This document shows, in pieces, positions 26,881 to 36,321 of a stretch of DNA of 60,409 nucleotides. The notes below the pieces were generated by a model that was not told the origin of the DNA, did no database searches, and saw nothing but the letters and a program-made list of their open reading frames with translations. The stretch comes from an uncultured Clostridia bacterium (GTDB taxonomy: Bacteria > Bacillota > Clostridia > Oscillospirales > Ruminococcaceae), in the NCBI GenBank assembly GCA_947630555.1, contig CANRIA010000012.1:1-60409 (forward strand). Direction: 5' to 3'. Every line of letters starts with the position of its first letter. The first letter of the stretch is position 1. A program made the position numbers and the translations under genes.

Positions 26881-28497
26881 GTAATGCCCTTTCTAATATT
26901 TTTACCGTCTCTTGCCTCTTGCTTCTAGAAGTGAGAAGTTAGAAACAGTTTTACAACCCTGCGATAGTTTCTCATTCCTGCGCTTTACAAGAGGCAAGAA
27001 GCAAGAAATAGCTTTCTATAGTTTTGCGCAAATTTTTCAAAACGCACATCTTGCCTCTTGCTTCTCGTTATCTTGCCTCTAAGAGTTGACCGCAGGCATA
27101 GCCGATTTAATGCCATGTCGATAAAAGTATTTCTAACCTCTAACCTCTAATTTCTAACTTCTAATAGGGCAAGAAACACGCCCGACAAATACAGCTAACC
27201 GCCACACTTTCACGCGCCCGCTTACCCTATAAAAGCACGTTCCTTCTTGCACTTGTGGAAGAATATTCTGCCAGTGCTCTTTTTTGAAGGGCGGTTCGAG
27301 GGTGGGGATAATTATTTATAAATAACAGTCTGCAAAAATACTACGATTATGCATTAAACCGCCCCTATTTGTTGGTAGTATATTCTGCTAGTCGTCTATC
27401 TGTTGGGCGGCTAGTGGGAGGGGTTTTTAGACATGCGCTTTGTTGTTAAGTACACTTGCCCGACTTTCTTGCAGGCGGTCAACGTGTGCGCTCCTGCGCC
27501 GCGCGACAGCGCAATAAACTTCACACAGCGCATTAATCTCAATATCGTGAACTCGCGCGCCACACCATGCGCCGCACTTCTCCACACCTCTCGCCCGAAA
27601 GCGCACGCAGCTGGCAGTATATTCTTCCAGCGCTTTCTCTTTTGTTAAGGCTCGTGGGTGGGTGGGTAATCTTATTAATATACATCTTTCTATATCGCAG
27701 ATATAAGGAGATACCCTATTAGAGGCTAGAAGCGAGAAGTTAGAGGTTAGAAATATTTCTATAACATTTGCTCCTGCTTATTATTCCTGCGGTTTAGATA
27801 GAAGCAAGAGGCAAGAACCACTCTCTAACGTATCGCGCACCACCCCAAAAATCCTCGCCACCTCACGCGCAGCCGGCAGTATATTCTTCCAGTGTCCTCT
27901 CTTCGAGCAGCTTGTGGAGGGGTATTTAGACATGCGCTTTGTTGTTAAGTACACTTGCCCGACATTTATGGCGGTCAACGTGTGCGCTCCTGCGCCGCGC
28001 GTAAGCGCAACAAACTTCACACCGCGCATTAATCTCAATATCGTGAACTCGCGCGCCACACCATGCGCCGCACTTCTCCATACCTCTCGCCCGAAAGCGC
28101 ACGCAGCTGGCAGAATATTCTTCCAGTCGTCTCTCTTTTGGGCGGTTAGTGGGAGGGGAGTATTTTATGGGTATATAATTATAATGTATGTAAGCATAAG
28201 CGTTGAACCGCTCCTGCGCCGCGCGTAAGCGCAACAAACTTCACACAGCGCATTAATCTCAATATCGTGAACTCGCGCGCCACACCATGCGCCGCACTTC
28301 TCCACACCTCTCGCCCGAAAGCACACATAGCTGGCAGTATATTCTTCCAGCCACTTTCTTTCGGGCGGCTAGTGGGTGGGCACATTTATAATCGGTTCTT
28401 TGAGAAAGAAAGAACTATTTCCCTTGCGCGCGCTTGCGTGCGCAACAGCTTTGTGAAAAATCCACACATCTTGCTTCTTGCCTCTTGCTTCTTGCCC
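26881..28497. repeat. 1.6-kb repeat-only region upstream of pth
   Basis: No supportable gene. Contents: CAAGARG modules (26908-27085), five inverted heptamers (27130-27164), F hairpins centred near 27266, 27390, 27620, 27882, 28118 and 28340, five heptamers (27719-27753), a roughly 205-base unit in three copies (27426-27632, 27925-28131, partial 28210-28352), and a CAAGARG array (28470-28500) whose first bases form the pth stop codon. Many short frames exist in the tripled unit, but they lack ribosome binding sites and are not conserved as protein. Confidence 0.8.
27426..28352. repeat. Three copies of a ~205-base repeat unit ending in an F hairpin
   Basis: Copy 1 (27426-27632) and copy 2 (27925-28131) start TTTAGACATGCGCTTTG and run nearly identical to the GGCAG.ATATTCTTCC palindrome. 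Copy 3 (28210-28352) lacks the first 60 bases. The units are separated by other modules, and both full copies directly follow an F-element right arm (GGGAGGGG / GGAGGGG). Confidence 0.8.
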
Positions 28498-29118
28498 CTA
28501 GTTGTACTCATTCATCGCCTTGTCGACCTCGCCTTTTACAATAAGTTCTGCCGCAGCGCACGCCTTGTCAGCAGCCTCTTGCATAAGCGCTAGCTCCTGC
28601 CGAGAAAACTTTGAAAGCACCCAGTCCGCCAGGTCATATTCAGGCGAGGGCTTCGCTCCCACACCAAGCCTTATGCGCGGTATGTCTGCGCTGCCCACCA
28701 GCTGAATTATGCTCTTCATGCCGTTGTGACCCCCGTCACTGCCCTTGCGCCTTATCCTTAGCCGCGAGGGCTCCAGCGTAATGTCATCAAAAATAACAAC
28801 AATTTTTTCGGGCGAAAGCTTGTAAAAATCAGCCCACTGCACCACAGCCTCGCCGCTGTTGTTCATGTATGTCATCGGCTTTATGATAACGCACCTCTCG
28901 CCGCCTATCATAGCCTCGCAGTACATCGACTTGAACTTCGCCCTCACGCAGGCAACACCAAGCTTTTCGCACAGCCTGTCAACAGCTATAAACCCTGCAT
29001 TGTGCCGCGTTTCCTCGTATGCCACACCGGGATTTCCCAGCCCCACTATCAAGTGACTTACCTTTCCCGTCACCCTCTCCGCAGAGCCGCTTTCCGCCTT
29101 TTTTCTGAAAAAACCCAT
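28498..29118 (-). CDS. pth: Peptidyl-tRNA hydrolase
   Basis: A 206-residue protein that recycles peptidyl-tRNA released from stalled ribosomes. After a short charged N-terminal extension (about 24 residues, MGFFRKKAESGSAERVTGK) comes the family core: IVGLGNPG, YEETRHNAGF (catalytic His), KPMTYMNNSGEAV (Asn), FDDITLEPSRLRIR and KGSDGGHNGMKSI. The start overlaps the Nudix stop by one base (TAATG). The stop TAG is the first base triplet of a CAAGARG heptamer array (TAGGGGCAAGAAGC). Confidence 0.95.
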   Translation of the reverse strand: MGFFRKKAESGSAERVTGKVSHLIVGLGNPGVAYEETRHNAGFIAVDRLCEKLGVACVRAKFKSMYCEAMIGGERCVIIKPMTYMNNSGEAVVQWADFYKLSPEKIVVIFDDITLEPSRLRIRRKGSDGGHNGMKSIIQLVGSADIPRIRLGVGAKPSPEYDLADWVLSKFSRQELALMQEAADKACAAAELIVKGEVDKAMNEYN

Positions 29119-29663
29119 TAAGCCTTCTCCCCGTCAATAAACCTCTTTGCCTTTAAAAGCGCTATCTGAGTCTTCGCATCAGGTATCTCATCGCGCATCA
29201 CCATTTCGCACGCCTCGTCCAGCGGAATTCTCTCCACTTCAAGAAATTCGTCATCGTCAAGGCTCTGCTCCCCAAAGCTTAAACCGCGCGCCAAAAACAT
29301 ATAAATTATCTCCGTGTCATAAGCCACCGTTGGGTATAGCCTCCCCAGCGGAATAAACTCCTCCGCCTGCGCGCCGCATTCTTCTTTCAGCTCCCTGATG
29401 CCGCATTCTATCGGTTCTTCGCCCTTTTCGCGCTTTCCTGCCGGCACTTCCAGCAGCACTTCCTTGAACGGATAGCGAAACTGCCGCACCATAAGCACCT
29501 CATTTTTGTCCGTCAGCGCCGCCACGCATACACCGCCAGAATGATGCACTACCTCTCTGTAAGCCTCCTCGCCATTTTCAAGCAACGCCTTTTCGCGTGT
29601 CAGCTCCAGTATTTTTCCGTCATATATCTTTTCAACTTCCAAAGTCTTTTCTGCCAAATGCAT
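29118..29663 (-). CDS. ADP-ribose pyrophosphatase (Nudix hydrolase)
   Basis: A 181-residue Nudix enzyme with the box GKREKGEEPIECGIRELKEECGA (starts at GKREKGEEP; consensus Gx5Ex7REUxEExGU). The N-terminal MHLAEKTLEVEKIYDGKIL region and the C-terminal YPTVAYDTEIIYMFLARGL fit the ADPR/NudF group, which hydrolyses ADP-ribose to AMP and ribose-5-phosphate. I chose ATG 29663 over an earlier one at 29744: the later start lies just behind the YfhO stop, has GGAGAGTGAG upstream and removes a low-complexity KVQKVQKIQ extension. Coupled to pth. Confidence 0.88.
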   Translation of the reverse strand: MHLAEKTLEVEKIYDGKILELTREKALLENGEEAYREVVHHSGGVCVAALTDKNEVLMVRQFRYPFKEVLLEVPAGKREKGEEPIECGIRELKEECGAQAEEFIPLGRLYPTVAYDTEIIYMFLARGLSFGEQSLDDDEFLEVERIPLDEACEMVMRDEIPDAKTQIALLKAKRFIDGEKA

Positions 29664-29667
29664 ATTC

Positions 29668-32184
29668 TCACTCTCCACTGTTTTCAGTATTGTCTGTATC
29701 TTCTGTACTTTCTGTACTTTCTGTATTGTCGGTATCTTCTTCAAAATCGTACATCTGCGCCGCCTGTTCGTCGGTTATGTCACTCAGTGATGTGTAATCA
29801 TATTCATCAAACCGCTGATATACCACCTTTTTCTTCTTGTCCATTGCCCTGCCTATCAGCATATACGCCGCAAATATAATTATGCCTGCAAACGTGAGAA
29901 TAGTTCCCTCTTTAAGACCTTTAGTCTCATATTCAAAGCGTATCTCATTGTCGCCCTGCGGCACCCTTATCGCCATAAGACCGTCAAAAACATTGTCTAT
30001 CTCTACCTGTTTGCCGTTCACAAAAGCCTTAAATCCGTCATCATAAGGCACGCTGAAAAATACAAGGCTTTCCTTGTCAAGGTTTATCTTCGCATCAAAG
30101 CCTTCATCGCTCTCTTTGAAGTAATAGCAAGCACTCTGTGCCTTCTGCCTGCATATTTCCTCAAGCTGGTCGCGAGATTTTCCGTCGTACTTGCCGTCAT
30201 CGCCTTCATAAGCCTGCATTATGTCAGAATATTTTTCTATCTGCTCATCAGTCAGAAATACCGCTTCCATAATAAGGTTAGACTTCTGCGCCGCCGTAAG
30301 CGTTTTTGCATAGTCAATATCTATATACGTGTCATATACAAATCCCATAGGAATGTAATTTTTGTTTTCGTAGATGTAGAAATCGTTCTGCTCTCCCACA
30401 TATTCAAATCCCGTCACAGGAACTTCCTCAGGTCTTGCCTTGCCGTTTGCCTCGTAAAGATAATACTGCACCGACATAACATTTCTTATGCCCCAGTATT
30501 GCGGCTCTACCCTCGTCGCAACATTTCTCGTCTGACCCATGGTATCTTGATAGAAAGTCATTATCGAAGGCGACACCGTGCTCTGAAAGCACCTCATCGA
30601 AGGGTATCCCCAGAACATAGTCCAGTTGTCAACATCTGCGCTCGTATCTATGCGGAAAAAGCTGTTGTCACCCTCAGGCGCTTCAAGGTCTATCCTGCCC
30701 TCTATCGCGTGTTCAATATAGTAATCATTGTGCGGGCCCTGCGCCACTCCGTACCATATCATGCAAGATGCGCAAATAAAGCAGAAAACCGCCGTCAACG
30801 TGCGCATGGGCTTTAACATCTTTTTCCTGTTGGGCAAAAAGTACAGCACAAACACAAGCGCAATAAACGGTATTATTGTACCCACAAGCTGTATAACACC
30901 AAAGTCAGGGTACTGCGCCACCTTGCCATAGCTTACCGTCTCAGTCTTTTTGTCATATGTCGGCAGCAGGAATATCACACTTATCGCCACAATAGCTATA
31001 GTTACCCATTTTACGCCGCTCTTTATGTCCGTTTCCGTGTCGTCCACCGCGTATGCCGTCATCATAGCCATTATCAGCACAGGCATAAAGAACCACCGCG
31101 CATAATAAGTTCCGTTAAAAAGCTGAAATGCACTGTTAAAGTATGGCACGCAAGCGCATATCAGCGATGCCACCGCCATTTTATTCGCCCAGTGACCTTT
31201 TTTCTTCTTTAAAAACGCTATAACACCTGCCATTGAGAACATAGGCAAATATGCCGCAATAGATGCCCACCTTGCTGTGTCAGAGCTGAAAATGTTTGAA
31301 CGCGCAGGCATATCGGGCAGCATGAAAAGGCTCTGCACTATCCTGTAAAGCCGCCTCGGGTCGCTGTATACCACCATGTCTATGCCGTAAAGAGATTCCG
31401 ATAGCCTCGGGTTGCCAAGCACAGCCAAAGCCGCAGGCATGAACATCAGCGCCGCCATCATAACGCCCAGCACCGACTCTACCGCCAAAAGCCCAAACTT
31501 TTTCAGATCCATTTTAAAGCTCTTCGCCGTGCATCTTATAAAGAAGTAAAGAATAACAAACACCACTTCTCCTGCAAAGAAGTAGTAATTTATAAACGCG
31601 CAAAGCGCCACTGCCAAAGCAAAAACACCGCGCCTGTTGTCCTGAACTCTCATCTCAAACGCCAGCAGCAGCAGAGGGAAAAACGCCGTAACATCATGAA
31701 AATGATTGAAAAATACGTTGTATATCTGCGCGCCCGAAAATGCGTAAAGCATAGCGCCTATCGCAGCCGCATTCGGTGTCTTTACAAACCGCCTTATATA
31801 TGCGTATGAAGTCAGCGCCGCTATTGCAGTTTTAAGACACAAAAGCCACGGGAATATATACAGCACCGCCCTTGAAGGGAAAAGAGTAGTAAACCAAAAA
31901 AACGGGCTGCCCGTAAGATAAAACGAGTAAGCGCCTATAATGTCCGAGCCTAAGTCCGTTCCCCAGTCCCAGCCAAAACCGTTTTCTCTTATAAAATCGT
32001 GGCAGTGCTGATAAAACATCAGCTGCTGCGAGTTAAAATCGCCGTAGTAAAGAAAATATCCTTTGTTGTAAATTATCAGCGGCAGAAGCACCGCAGCAAA
32101 TGTCACAAACGATGCCACAAACACAAAAAGATATTTCTCCTTCTGCCTGCTTTGCCCGTTCAAGCTGTCCGTTTTAATACCCAT
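29668..32184 (-). CDS. YfhO-family membrane glycosyltransferase-like protein
   Basis: About 838 residues and many hydrophobic helices in the first 500. YYGDFNSQQLMFYQHCHDFI and GWDWGTDLGSDIIGAYSFY are characteristic of the YfhO family (GT-C fold), which in B. subtilis and Listeria glycosylates lipoteichoic acid. The C-terminal part is a large extracellular domain (FSVPYDDGFKAFVNGKQVEI) followed by a last membrane helix and an acidic, Thr/Asp-repeat tail (DTDNTESTESTEDTDNT). The start is ATG 32184 with GGGAGTG upstream, 15 bases after the YbaK stop. The sugar donor and acceptor are unknown. Confidence 0.85.
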   Translation of the reverse strand: MGIKTDSLNGQSRQKEKYLFVFVASFVTFAAVLLPLIIYNKGYFLYYGDFNSQQLMFYQHCHDFIRENGFGWDWGTDLGSDIIGAYSFYLTGSPFFWFTTLFPSRAVLYIFPWLLCLKTAIAALTSYAYIRRFVKTPNAAAIGAMLYAFSGAQIYNVFFNHFHDVTAFFPLLLLAFEMRVQDNRRGVFALAVALCAFINYYFFAGEVVFVILYFFIRCTAKSFKMDLKKFGLLAVESVLGVMMAALMFMPAALAVLGNPRLSESLYGIDMVVYSDPRRLYRIVQSLFMLPDMPARSNIFSSDTARWASIAAYLPMFSMAGVIAFLKKKKGHWANKMAVASLICACVPYFNSAFQLFNGTYYARWFFMPVLIMAMMTAYAVDDTETDIKSGVKWVTIAIVAISVIFLLPTYDKKTETVSYGKVAQYPDFGVIQLVGTIIPFIALVFVLYFLPNRKKMLKPMRTLTAVFCFICASCMIWYGVAQGPHNDYYIEHAIEGRIDLEAPEGDNSFFRIDTSADVDNWTMFWGYPSMRCFQSTVSPSIMTFYQDTMGQTRNVATRVEPQYWGIRNVMSVQYYLYEANGKARPEEVPVTGFEYVGEQNDFYIYENKNYIPMGFVYDTYIDIDYAKTLTAAQKSNLIMEAVFLTDEQIEKYSDIMQAYEGDDGKYDGKSRDQLEEICRQKAQSACYYFKESDEGFDAKINLDKESLVFFSVPYDDGFKAFVNGKQVEIDNVFDGLMAIRVPQGDNEIRFEYETKGLKEGTILTFAGIIIFAAYMLIGRAMDKKKKVVYQRFDEYDYTSLSDITDEQAAQMYDFEEDTDNTESTESTEDTDNTENSGE

Positions 32185-32198
32185 TTTTTCACTCCCTG

Positions 32199-32675
32199 TC
32201 AAACCGTTATGTCCGCCGTCTTGTAATTCAGTATCTTTTTCAGCTCTTGCGGAGAAATTTCCACATGATACCCTATCTTTCCTGCGCTGAATACCACACT
32301 GCCGCACTCCTCAAAAGCCGTGTGCATCACCGTCACGAACTGCTTTTTCATGCCTATAGGCGAGCAGCCCCCGTGAACGTAGCCCGTAACCTGCAAAAGC
32401 TGAGAGGACTTTATCATTTCAATGTTTTTCTCACCAACCGCCGCAGCCGCCTTTTTAAGGTCAAGCTCCTGCGCCACAGGTATCACAAAAACGTAGTTCC
32501 TGCCCGTCTTGCCCACCGTTACAAGGGTCTTGAAAACCCTGCTTTCATCAATGCCTATGCGCCGCGCCGCCTCAGTGCCCGTAACAGCGCTGTCGGTCTC
32601 AAAGCTGTGGGGTGAGTAAGCTAAGCCTGCCTTGTCAAGTATTCTCATAACGTTTGTTTTGTATTCAGATCTCAT
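32199..32675 (-). CDS. ybaK: Cys-tRNA(Pro)/aminoacyl-tRNA deacylase YbaK
   Basis: About 158 residues. EAARRIGIDESRVFKTLVTVG, YVFVIPVAQELDLKKAAAAVGEKN and GYVHGGCSPIGMKKQFVTVMHTAF match YbaK/EbsC, which removes mis-charged Cys from tRNA-Pro in trans of ProRS. ATG 32675 (MRSEYKTNVMRIL) has GGAGAAAG eight bases upstream; the frame runs open further but without family similarity. It is upstream of YfhO on the same strand. Confidence 0.92.
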   Translation of the reverse strand: MRSEYKTNVMRILDKAGLAYSPHSFETDSAVTGTEAARRIGIDESRVFKTLVTVGKTGRNYVFVIPVAQELDLKKAAAAVGEKNIEMIKSSQLLQVTGYVHGGCSPIGMKKQFVTVMHTAFEECGSVVFSAGKIGYHVEISPQELKKILNYKTADITV

Positions 32676-32742
32676 AATTACTTTCTCCAACAACACTAGC
32701 CTGCCCCCGTTCATCACGAAGGCAAGCATTTTTGTTTATAAG

Positions 32743-33028
32743 ATAAAGCAGAATTTGTCCGCTGTACCTGTTTTTCTTTTGGGGAAAACCTTTCTGAAGA
32801 AAGGTTATTCCCCATACCCCTTTCCAAAGACTTTTCCATTGTTTTTGGCGAGGGGTAATTTCTTTTTTAAATCTGCTACAGACCATAAAACCTACGCATA
32901 TTATACAGTATAATTACCCCTCGCCAAAAATATAGAAGTTTTAGTGAGGGGGCTTGGGGGACGACCCTTTTCCAAAAGGGTCTCCCCCAATAGCAAGGTA
33001 GGTATAGCGAACAAAATTCCGCTTTATT
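32743..33028 (-). repeat. Element D copy 1 (three-hairpin repeat, behind gyrA)
   Basis: About 270-285 bases in the gyrA spacer. Core 32781-32990 contains two end hairpins (GGGGAAAACCTTTCT/AGAAAGGTTATTCCCC and ACCCTTTTCC..AAAAGGGTCTCCCCC-type) around an inverted repeat GGCGAGGGGTAATT/AATTACCCCTCGCC. The core is inverted relative to copy 2 (55828-56100). Outer arms ATAAAGCAGAATTTG (32743-32757) and CAAAATTCCGCTTTAT (33012-33027) pair with each other and differ in sequence from the outer arms of copy 2. It begins two bases after the gyrA stop, reading in gyrA direction. Confidence 0.85.
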
Positions 33029-35629
33029 TTATCCTTCTTCGTTTTCGTCGTCGGGCTCTGTGTCGGGCTCGGTGACTTCATTCGCCTCTTCCGTCGCAGC
33101 CTGAGCTTCCTGTGCCGCAGCTTCCTCGTCAGAAAGCTGTTCTACGCTCTCAACTTCCGCCTCGTCATCGTGTTCAGCCCTTGTGAACGTCACAACTCTG
33201 CCGTCGCCTGTAAGCCTCATCAGCCTAACACCTGTCGCGTATCTTCCCATAACGCGAATGTCAGCCGCCCTCAGCCTTATTATTATGCCGTCAGAAGAGA
33301 TCATTATAATGTCGTCTTCCTCGTCAATCACCTTTATGCCGCAAACATAGCCTTTCTCGTCAGAGACTTTGTAATTCTTCCTGCCAAAGCCGCCCCTGTT
33401 TTGCAAAGCATATGCATCAAGAGCCGTCCGCCTTCCCAGTCCCTTGTCCGAGACCGTCAGCACCGTCGCGCCTTCTCTCACTCTCGCCATCGATACAACA
33501 TTGTCACCGCCGCGCAGCTTTATAGCCCTAACGCCGTGCGCCGTCCTGGACATCGCCCTCAGCTTTTCAACAGCAATTCTGATAGCCATGCCGTTTCTTG
33601 TCGCAACAATAAGCTCGCTGTCCTCCTGAGTCATTCTAACGCCTGCAATCTCGTCGCCCTCGTCAAGACCTATCGCAATAAGTCCGTTCTTTCGTACATT
33701 TTTATATGCCGAAAGCGCCGTCTTTTTTATCTTGCCGTTCTTTGTCACCATAACAATGAACTTGCCGTCGTCAAAGTCGCTCGTCTTTATCATCGCCGCC
33801 AGCTTTTCGTCCTCCGAAAGCTTCAGCAAATTAACAACGTGCGTGCCTTTTGAAGTTTTAGACCCCTCGGGTATCTCAAAGCACTTCATTCTGTACATAA
33901 TGCCCTTGTTTGTTATAAACAGCAAATAATCGTGCGTAGAGCATACAGCCATTTCTTCAACAAAGTCGTCCTCGCGCTGTTTCATGCCCGTAACGCCCTT
34001 GCCGCCTCTGTTCTGCGCCTTGTATGCCGATACAGGCATACGTTTCATGTAGCCGCCGTGTGTGTAGCATACCACCATTTCTTCAACGGGTATAAGGTCT
34101 TCAATATCCACTTCGCCGCTAACATCTTGTATTTCTGTACGCCTGTCATCGCCATACTTCTTCTTCATCTCCGCCAGGTCGTCGCGAATTATACCACAAA
34201 CTCTCTCTCTGTGCGCCAGAATGTCAAGGAAGTCCGCGATCTGCGCTTCTATCTCAGCAAGCTCATCGTGTATCTTCTGCCGCTCTAGGCCCGTCAGCTG
34301 TATAATACGCATCTGCGCTATAGCGTTGGCCTGTATCTCTGTCAGAGAGAATCTATCCATAAGCCTCTGCTTTGCTTCCTGCTGCGTGTGAGACGAGCGC
34401 ACAATGTTTATAACTTCGTCAATGTTGTCAACCGCAATGACCAAGCCTTCCAGAATATGCGCCCTCGCCCTCGCTTTTTCCAAGTCATATCGCGTGCGCC
34501 TCTCAATAACATCAATCTGAAAGTCTATGTAATGCTGCAATATCTCTTTCAGAGACAAACACTTCGGCTCGTTGTTGACTACCGCCAGCATTATAACTCC
34601 CACAGTGTCCTGCAATTGCGTCAGCGAGAACAGCTTGTTGAGTATTACCTCTTTGTTCGCATCTTTTTTAAGATCTATAACAATTCTTACCTGCTCTGTC
34701 TTGTCCGATTCATCATTGACATCATAAATACCCTCTATCCTCTTGTCTTTCACAAGGTCTGCAATGCTCTTTACAAGTTCCGCCTTGTTCACCATATAGG
34801 GTATCTCGTTTACAACTATCCTCGTTCTGCCTGCGTGTTCTTCAAAACTCGTCTTTGAGCGCAGTATAAGCTTGCCCTTGCCGGTCGCGTATGCAGCCCT
34901 TATGCCGCTCCTGCCCATAATAATGCCGCCTGTAGGAAAATCAGGCCCCTTTATGCACTCCATAAGGTCATATAAAGATGCATCAGGGTTTTCCATAAGC
35001 AGATCTATCGCATCAACCACTTCCGAAAGATTGTGCGGCGGAATGTTCGTTGCCATACCAACTGCAATACCAACAGAACCGTTGCACAAAAGCTGCGGAA
35101 ACCTCGAAGGCAGAACCACAGGCTCTTTCAAACGGTCATCATAGTTAGGCATAAAGTCAACGGTCTCTTTGTCAATGTCCGCCAGCATTTCCAGCGAGAG
35201 TTTAGACATTCTCGACTCCGTGTAACGGTATGCAGCCGGCGGATCTCTATCCAGCGAACCAAAGTTACCGTGACCATCAACCAGCGGGTATCTCAAAGAG
35301 AAATCCTGCGCCAGTCTTACCATAGCATCATAAACCGATGCGTCACCGTGGGGGTGATATCTACCCAGCACAGAACCTACCGTGTCAGCGCACTTTCTGT
35401 AGGGCGTATTAGGCAGCAGCTTGTTTTCATACATAGTGTAAAGTATCCTGCGGTGAACAGGTTTAAGCCCGTCGCGCACATCTGGCAGCGCGCGAGAGAT
35501 TATTACCGACATTGAGTATTGCAGGAAGGAATTTTTCATTTCCTTTTCAATATCGGTCTCCACTATATTTTCTACAAACGGCTCGTCCGAAATATGATGT
35601 TCATTGTTTTTTGCACTCAAATTTATCAC
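33029..35629 (-). CDS. gyrA: DNA gyrase subunit A
   Basis: An 866-residue GyrA, subunit of the topoisomerase that introduces negative supercoils. The breakage-reunion domain has the catalytic Tyr136 in [10 protein letters not shown] and the quinolone-determining [10 protein letters not shown] (92-101), where the position of E. coli Ser83 is Ala97. The C-terminal beta-pinwheel has blades such as [15 protein letters not shown] and a GyrA box-like [10 protein letters not shown]. An acidic Glu-rich tail (after about 830) follows. The first start, GTG at 35629, is close to its site AGGAG; a TTG three codons later has better spacing. Confidence 0.96.
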   Translation of the reverse strand: MINLSAKNNEHHISDEPFVENIVETDIEKEMKNSFLQYSMSVIISRALPDVRDGLKPVHRRILYTMYENKLLPNTPYRKCADTVGSVLGRYHPHGDASVYDAMVRLAQDFSLRYPLVDGHGNFGSLDRDPPAAYRYTESRMSKLSLEMLADIDKETVDFMPNYDDRLKEPVVLPSRFPQLLCNGSVGIAVGMATNIPPHNLSEVVDAIDLLMENPDASLYDLMECIKGPDFPTGGIIMGRSGIRAAYATGKGKLILRSKTSFEEHAGRTRIVVNEIPYMVNKAELVKSIADLVKDKRIEGIYDVNDESDKTEQVRIVIDLKKDANKEVILNKLFSLTQLQDTVGVIMLAVVNNEPKCLSLKEILQHYIDFQIDVIERRTRYDLEKARARAHILEGLVIAVDNIDEVINIVRSSHTQQEAKQRLMDRFSLTEIQANAIAQMRIIQLTGLERQKIHDELAEIEAQIADFLDILAHRERVCGIIRDDLAEMKKKYGDDRRTEIQDVSGEVDIEDLIPVEEMVVCYTHGGYMKRMPVSAYKAQNRGGKGVTGMKQREDDFVEEMAVCSTHDYLLFITNKGIMYRMKCFEIPEGSKTSKGTHVVNLLKLSEDEKLAAMIKTSDFDDGKFIVMVTKNGKIKKTALSAYKNVRKNGLIAIGLDEGDEIAGVRMTQEDSELIVATRNGMAIRIAVEKLRAMSRTAHGVRAIKLRGGDNVVSMARVREGATVLTVSDKGLGRRTALDAYALQNRGGFGRKNYKVSDEKGYVCGIKVIDEEDDIIMISSDGIIIRLRAADIRVMGRYATGVRLMRLTGDGRVVTFTRAEHDDEAEVESVEQLSDEEAAAQEAQAATEEANEVTEPDTEPDDENEEG

Positions 35630-35660
35630 TACTCCTGTCGCCGTGATTTTTATTTATATA

Positions 35661-36305
35661 TCACAGCTTTTTTATATCTTTGAATTTCTTTTCAAATACC
35701 TCTTTTATCGTATCTTTCTGACTCTCTGTCAGCGCCCTTTTCGGCAAAACGTGAAAGGTCTCTTTCGTCACAAAAACCATATAAAGCTCATCGTTTTCAA
35801 CAAGCCTTAACCCGTCCTGATGAAAAGTATACCTGCTCGGCGGCGGCTTCAGCCTGCCCATAACTTCTTCATCGCCGCCCTCGTCGCCGTTTACCTCGCG
35901 CGCCGTCTGAACGTCTTCCTGCGGTATAATGGTCTCTATCTCAAAACCCTTTTCGTATATGCTAAGAATATACCTGTCGTCTTTCAGCACTTCAAGAGCC
36001 GTCAGCAGCATTTTGCGTATGCGGTATTGATTTAGCCATACCACCGCCGCAAAGGCTATGCATACCACCATAAGCCCCCACGCCAGATTGTCGCCCTTGC
36101 CGCTTATTATCTGTATCGCAAACGACAAAGCCACCAGCCCAAACAGCGCCGATGTAATAATGTTTCTTTTCAGCGTGTACAGCCTTTGAAATATCCTGAA
36201 AGCCCTGTCTTCTTCTTCAAGCGTTATGTTATATTCTATCCGCTCTTTAAGTTCTCCAAGGTCTTCACCCTGTACCGCATTTTCCGTTATTTCAATGTTT
36301 TCCAT
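35661..36305 (-). CDS. YcxB-like membrane protein
   Basis: A 214-residue protein with two adjacent hydrophobic stretches (IITSALFGLVALSFAIQII and the LAWGLMVVCIAFAAVVWL region, about 49-90), then a soluble domain with TFHQDGLRLVENDELYMVFVTKETFHVLPKRAL, the pattern of YcxB-type PH-like proteins. The function is unknown. It sits between gyrB and gyrA, transcribed with them. The ribosome binding site is weak. Confidence 0.6.
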   Translation of the reverse strand: MENIEITENAVQGEDLGELKERIEYNITLEEEDRAFRIFQRLYTLKRNIITSALFGLVALSFAIQIISGKGDNLAWGLMVVCIAFAAVVWLNQYRIRKMLLTALEVLKDDRYILSIYEKGFEIETIIPQEDVQTAREVNGDEGGDEEVMGRLKPPPSRYTFHQDGLRLVENDELYMVFVTKETFHVLPKRALTESQKDTIKEVFEKKFKDIKKL

Positions 36306-36321
36306 ACTATTTTATATATGC

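Noticed and set aside
27426-28385. Frames in the triplicated unit encoding NSRATPCAALLHTSRPKAH-like peptides
   Set aside because: They appear in different contexts in each copy, start without ribosome binding sites, and the similarity is explained by DNA repetition.
32743-33028. Element D as a classical insertion sequence
   Set aside because: No transposase frame, no target-site duplication seen, and terminal arms differ between copies.
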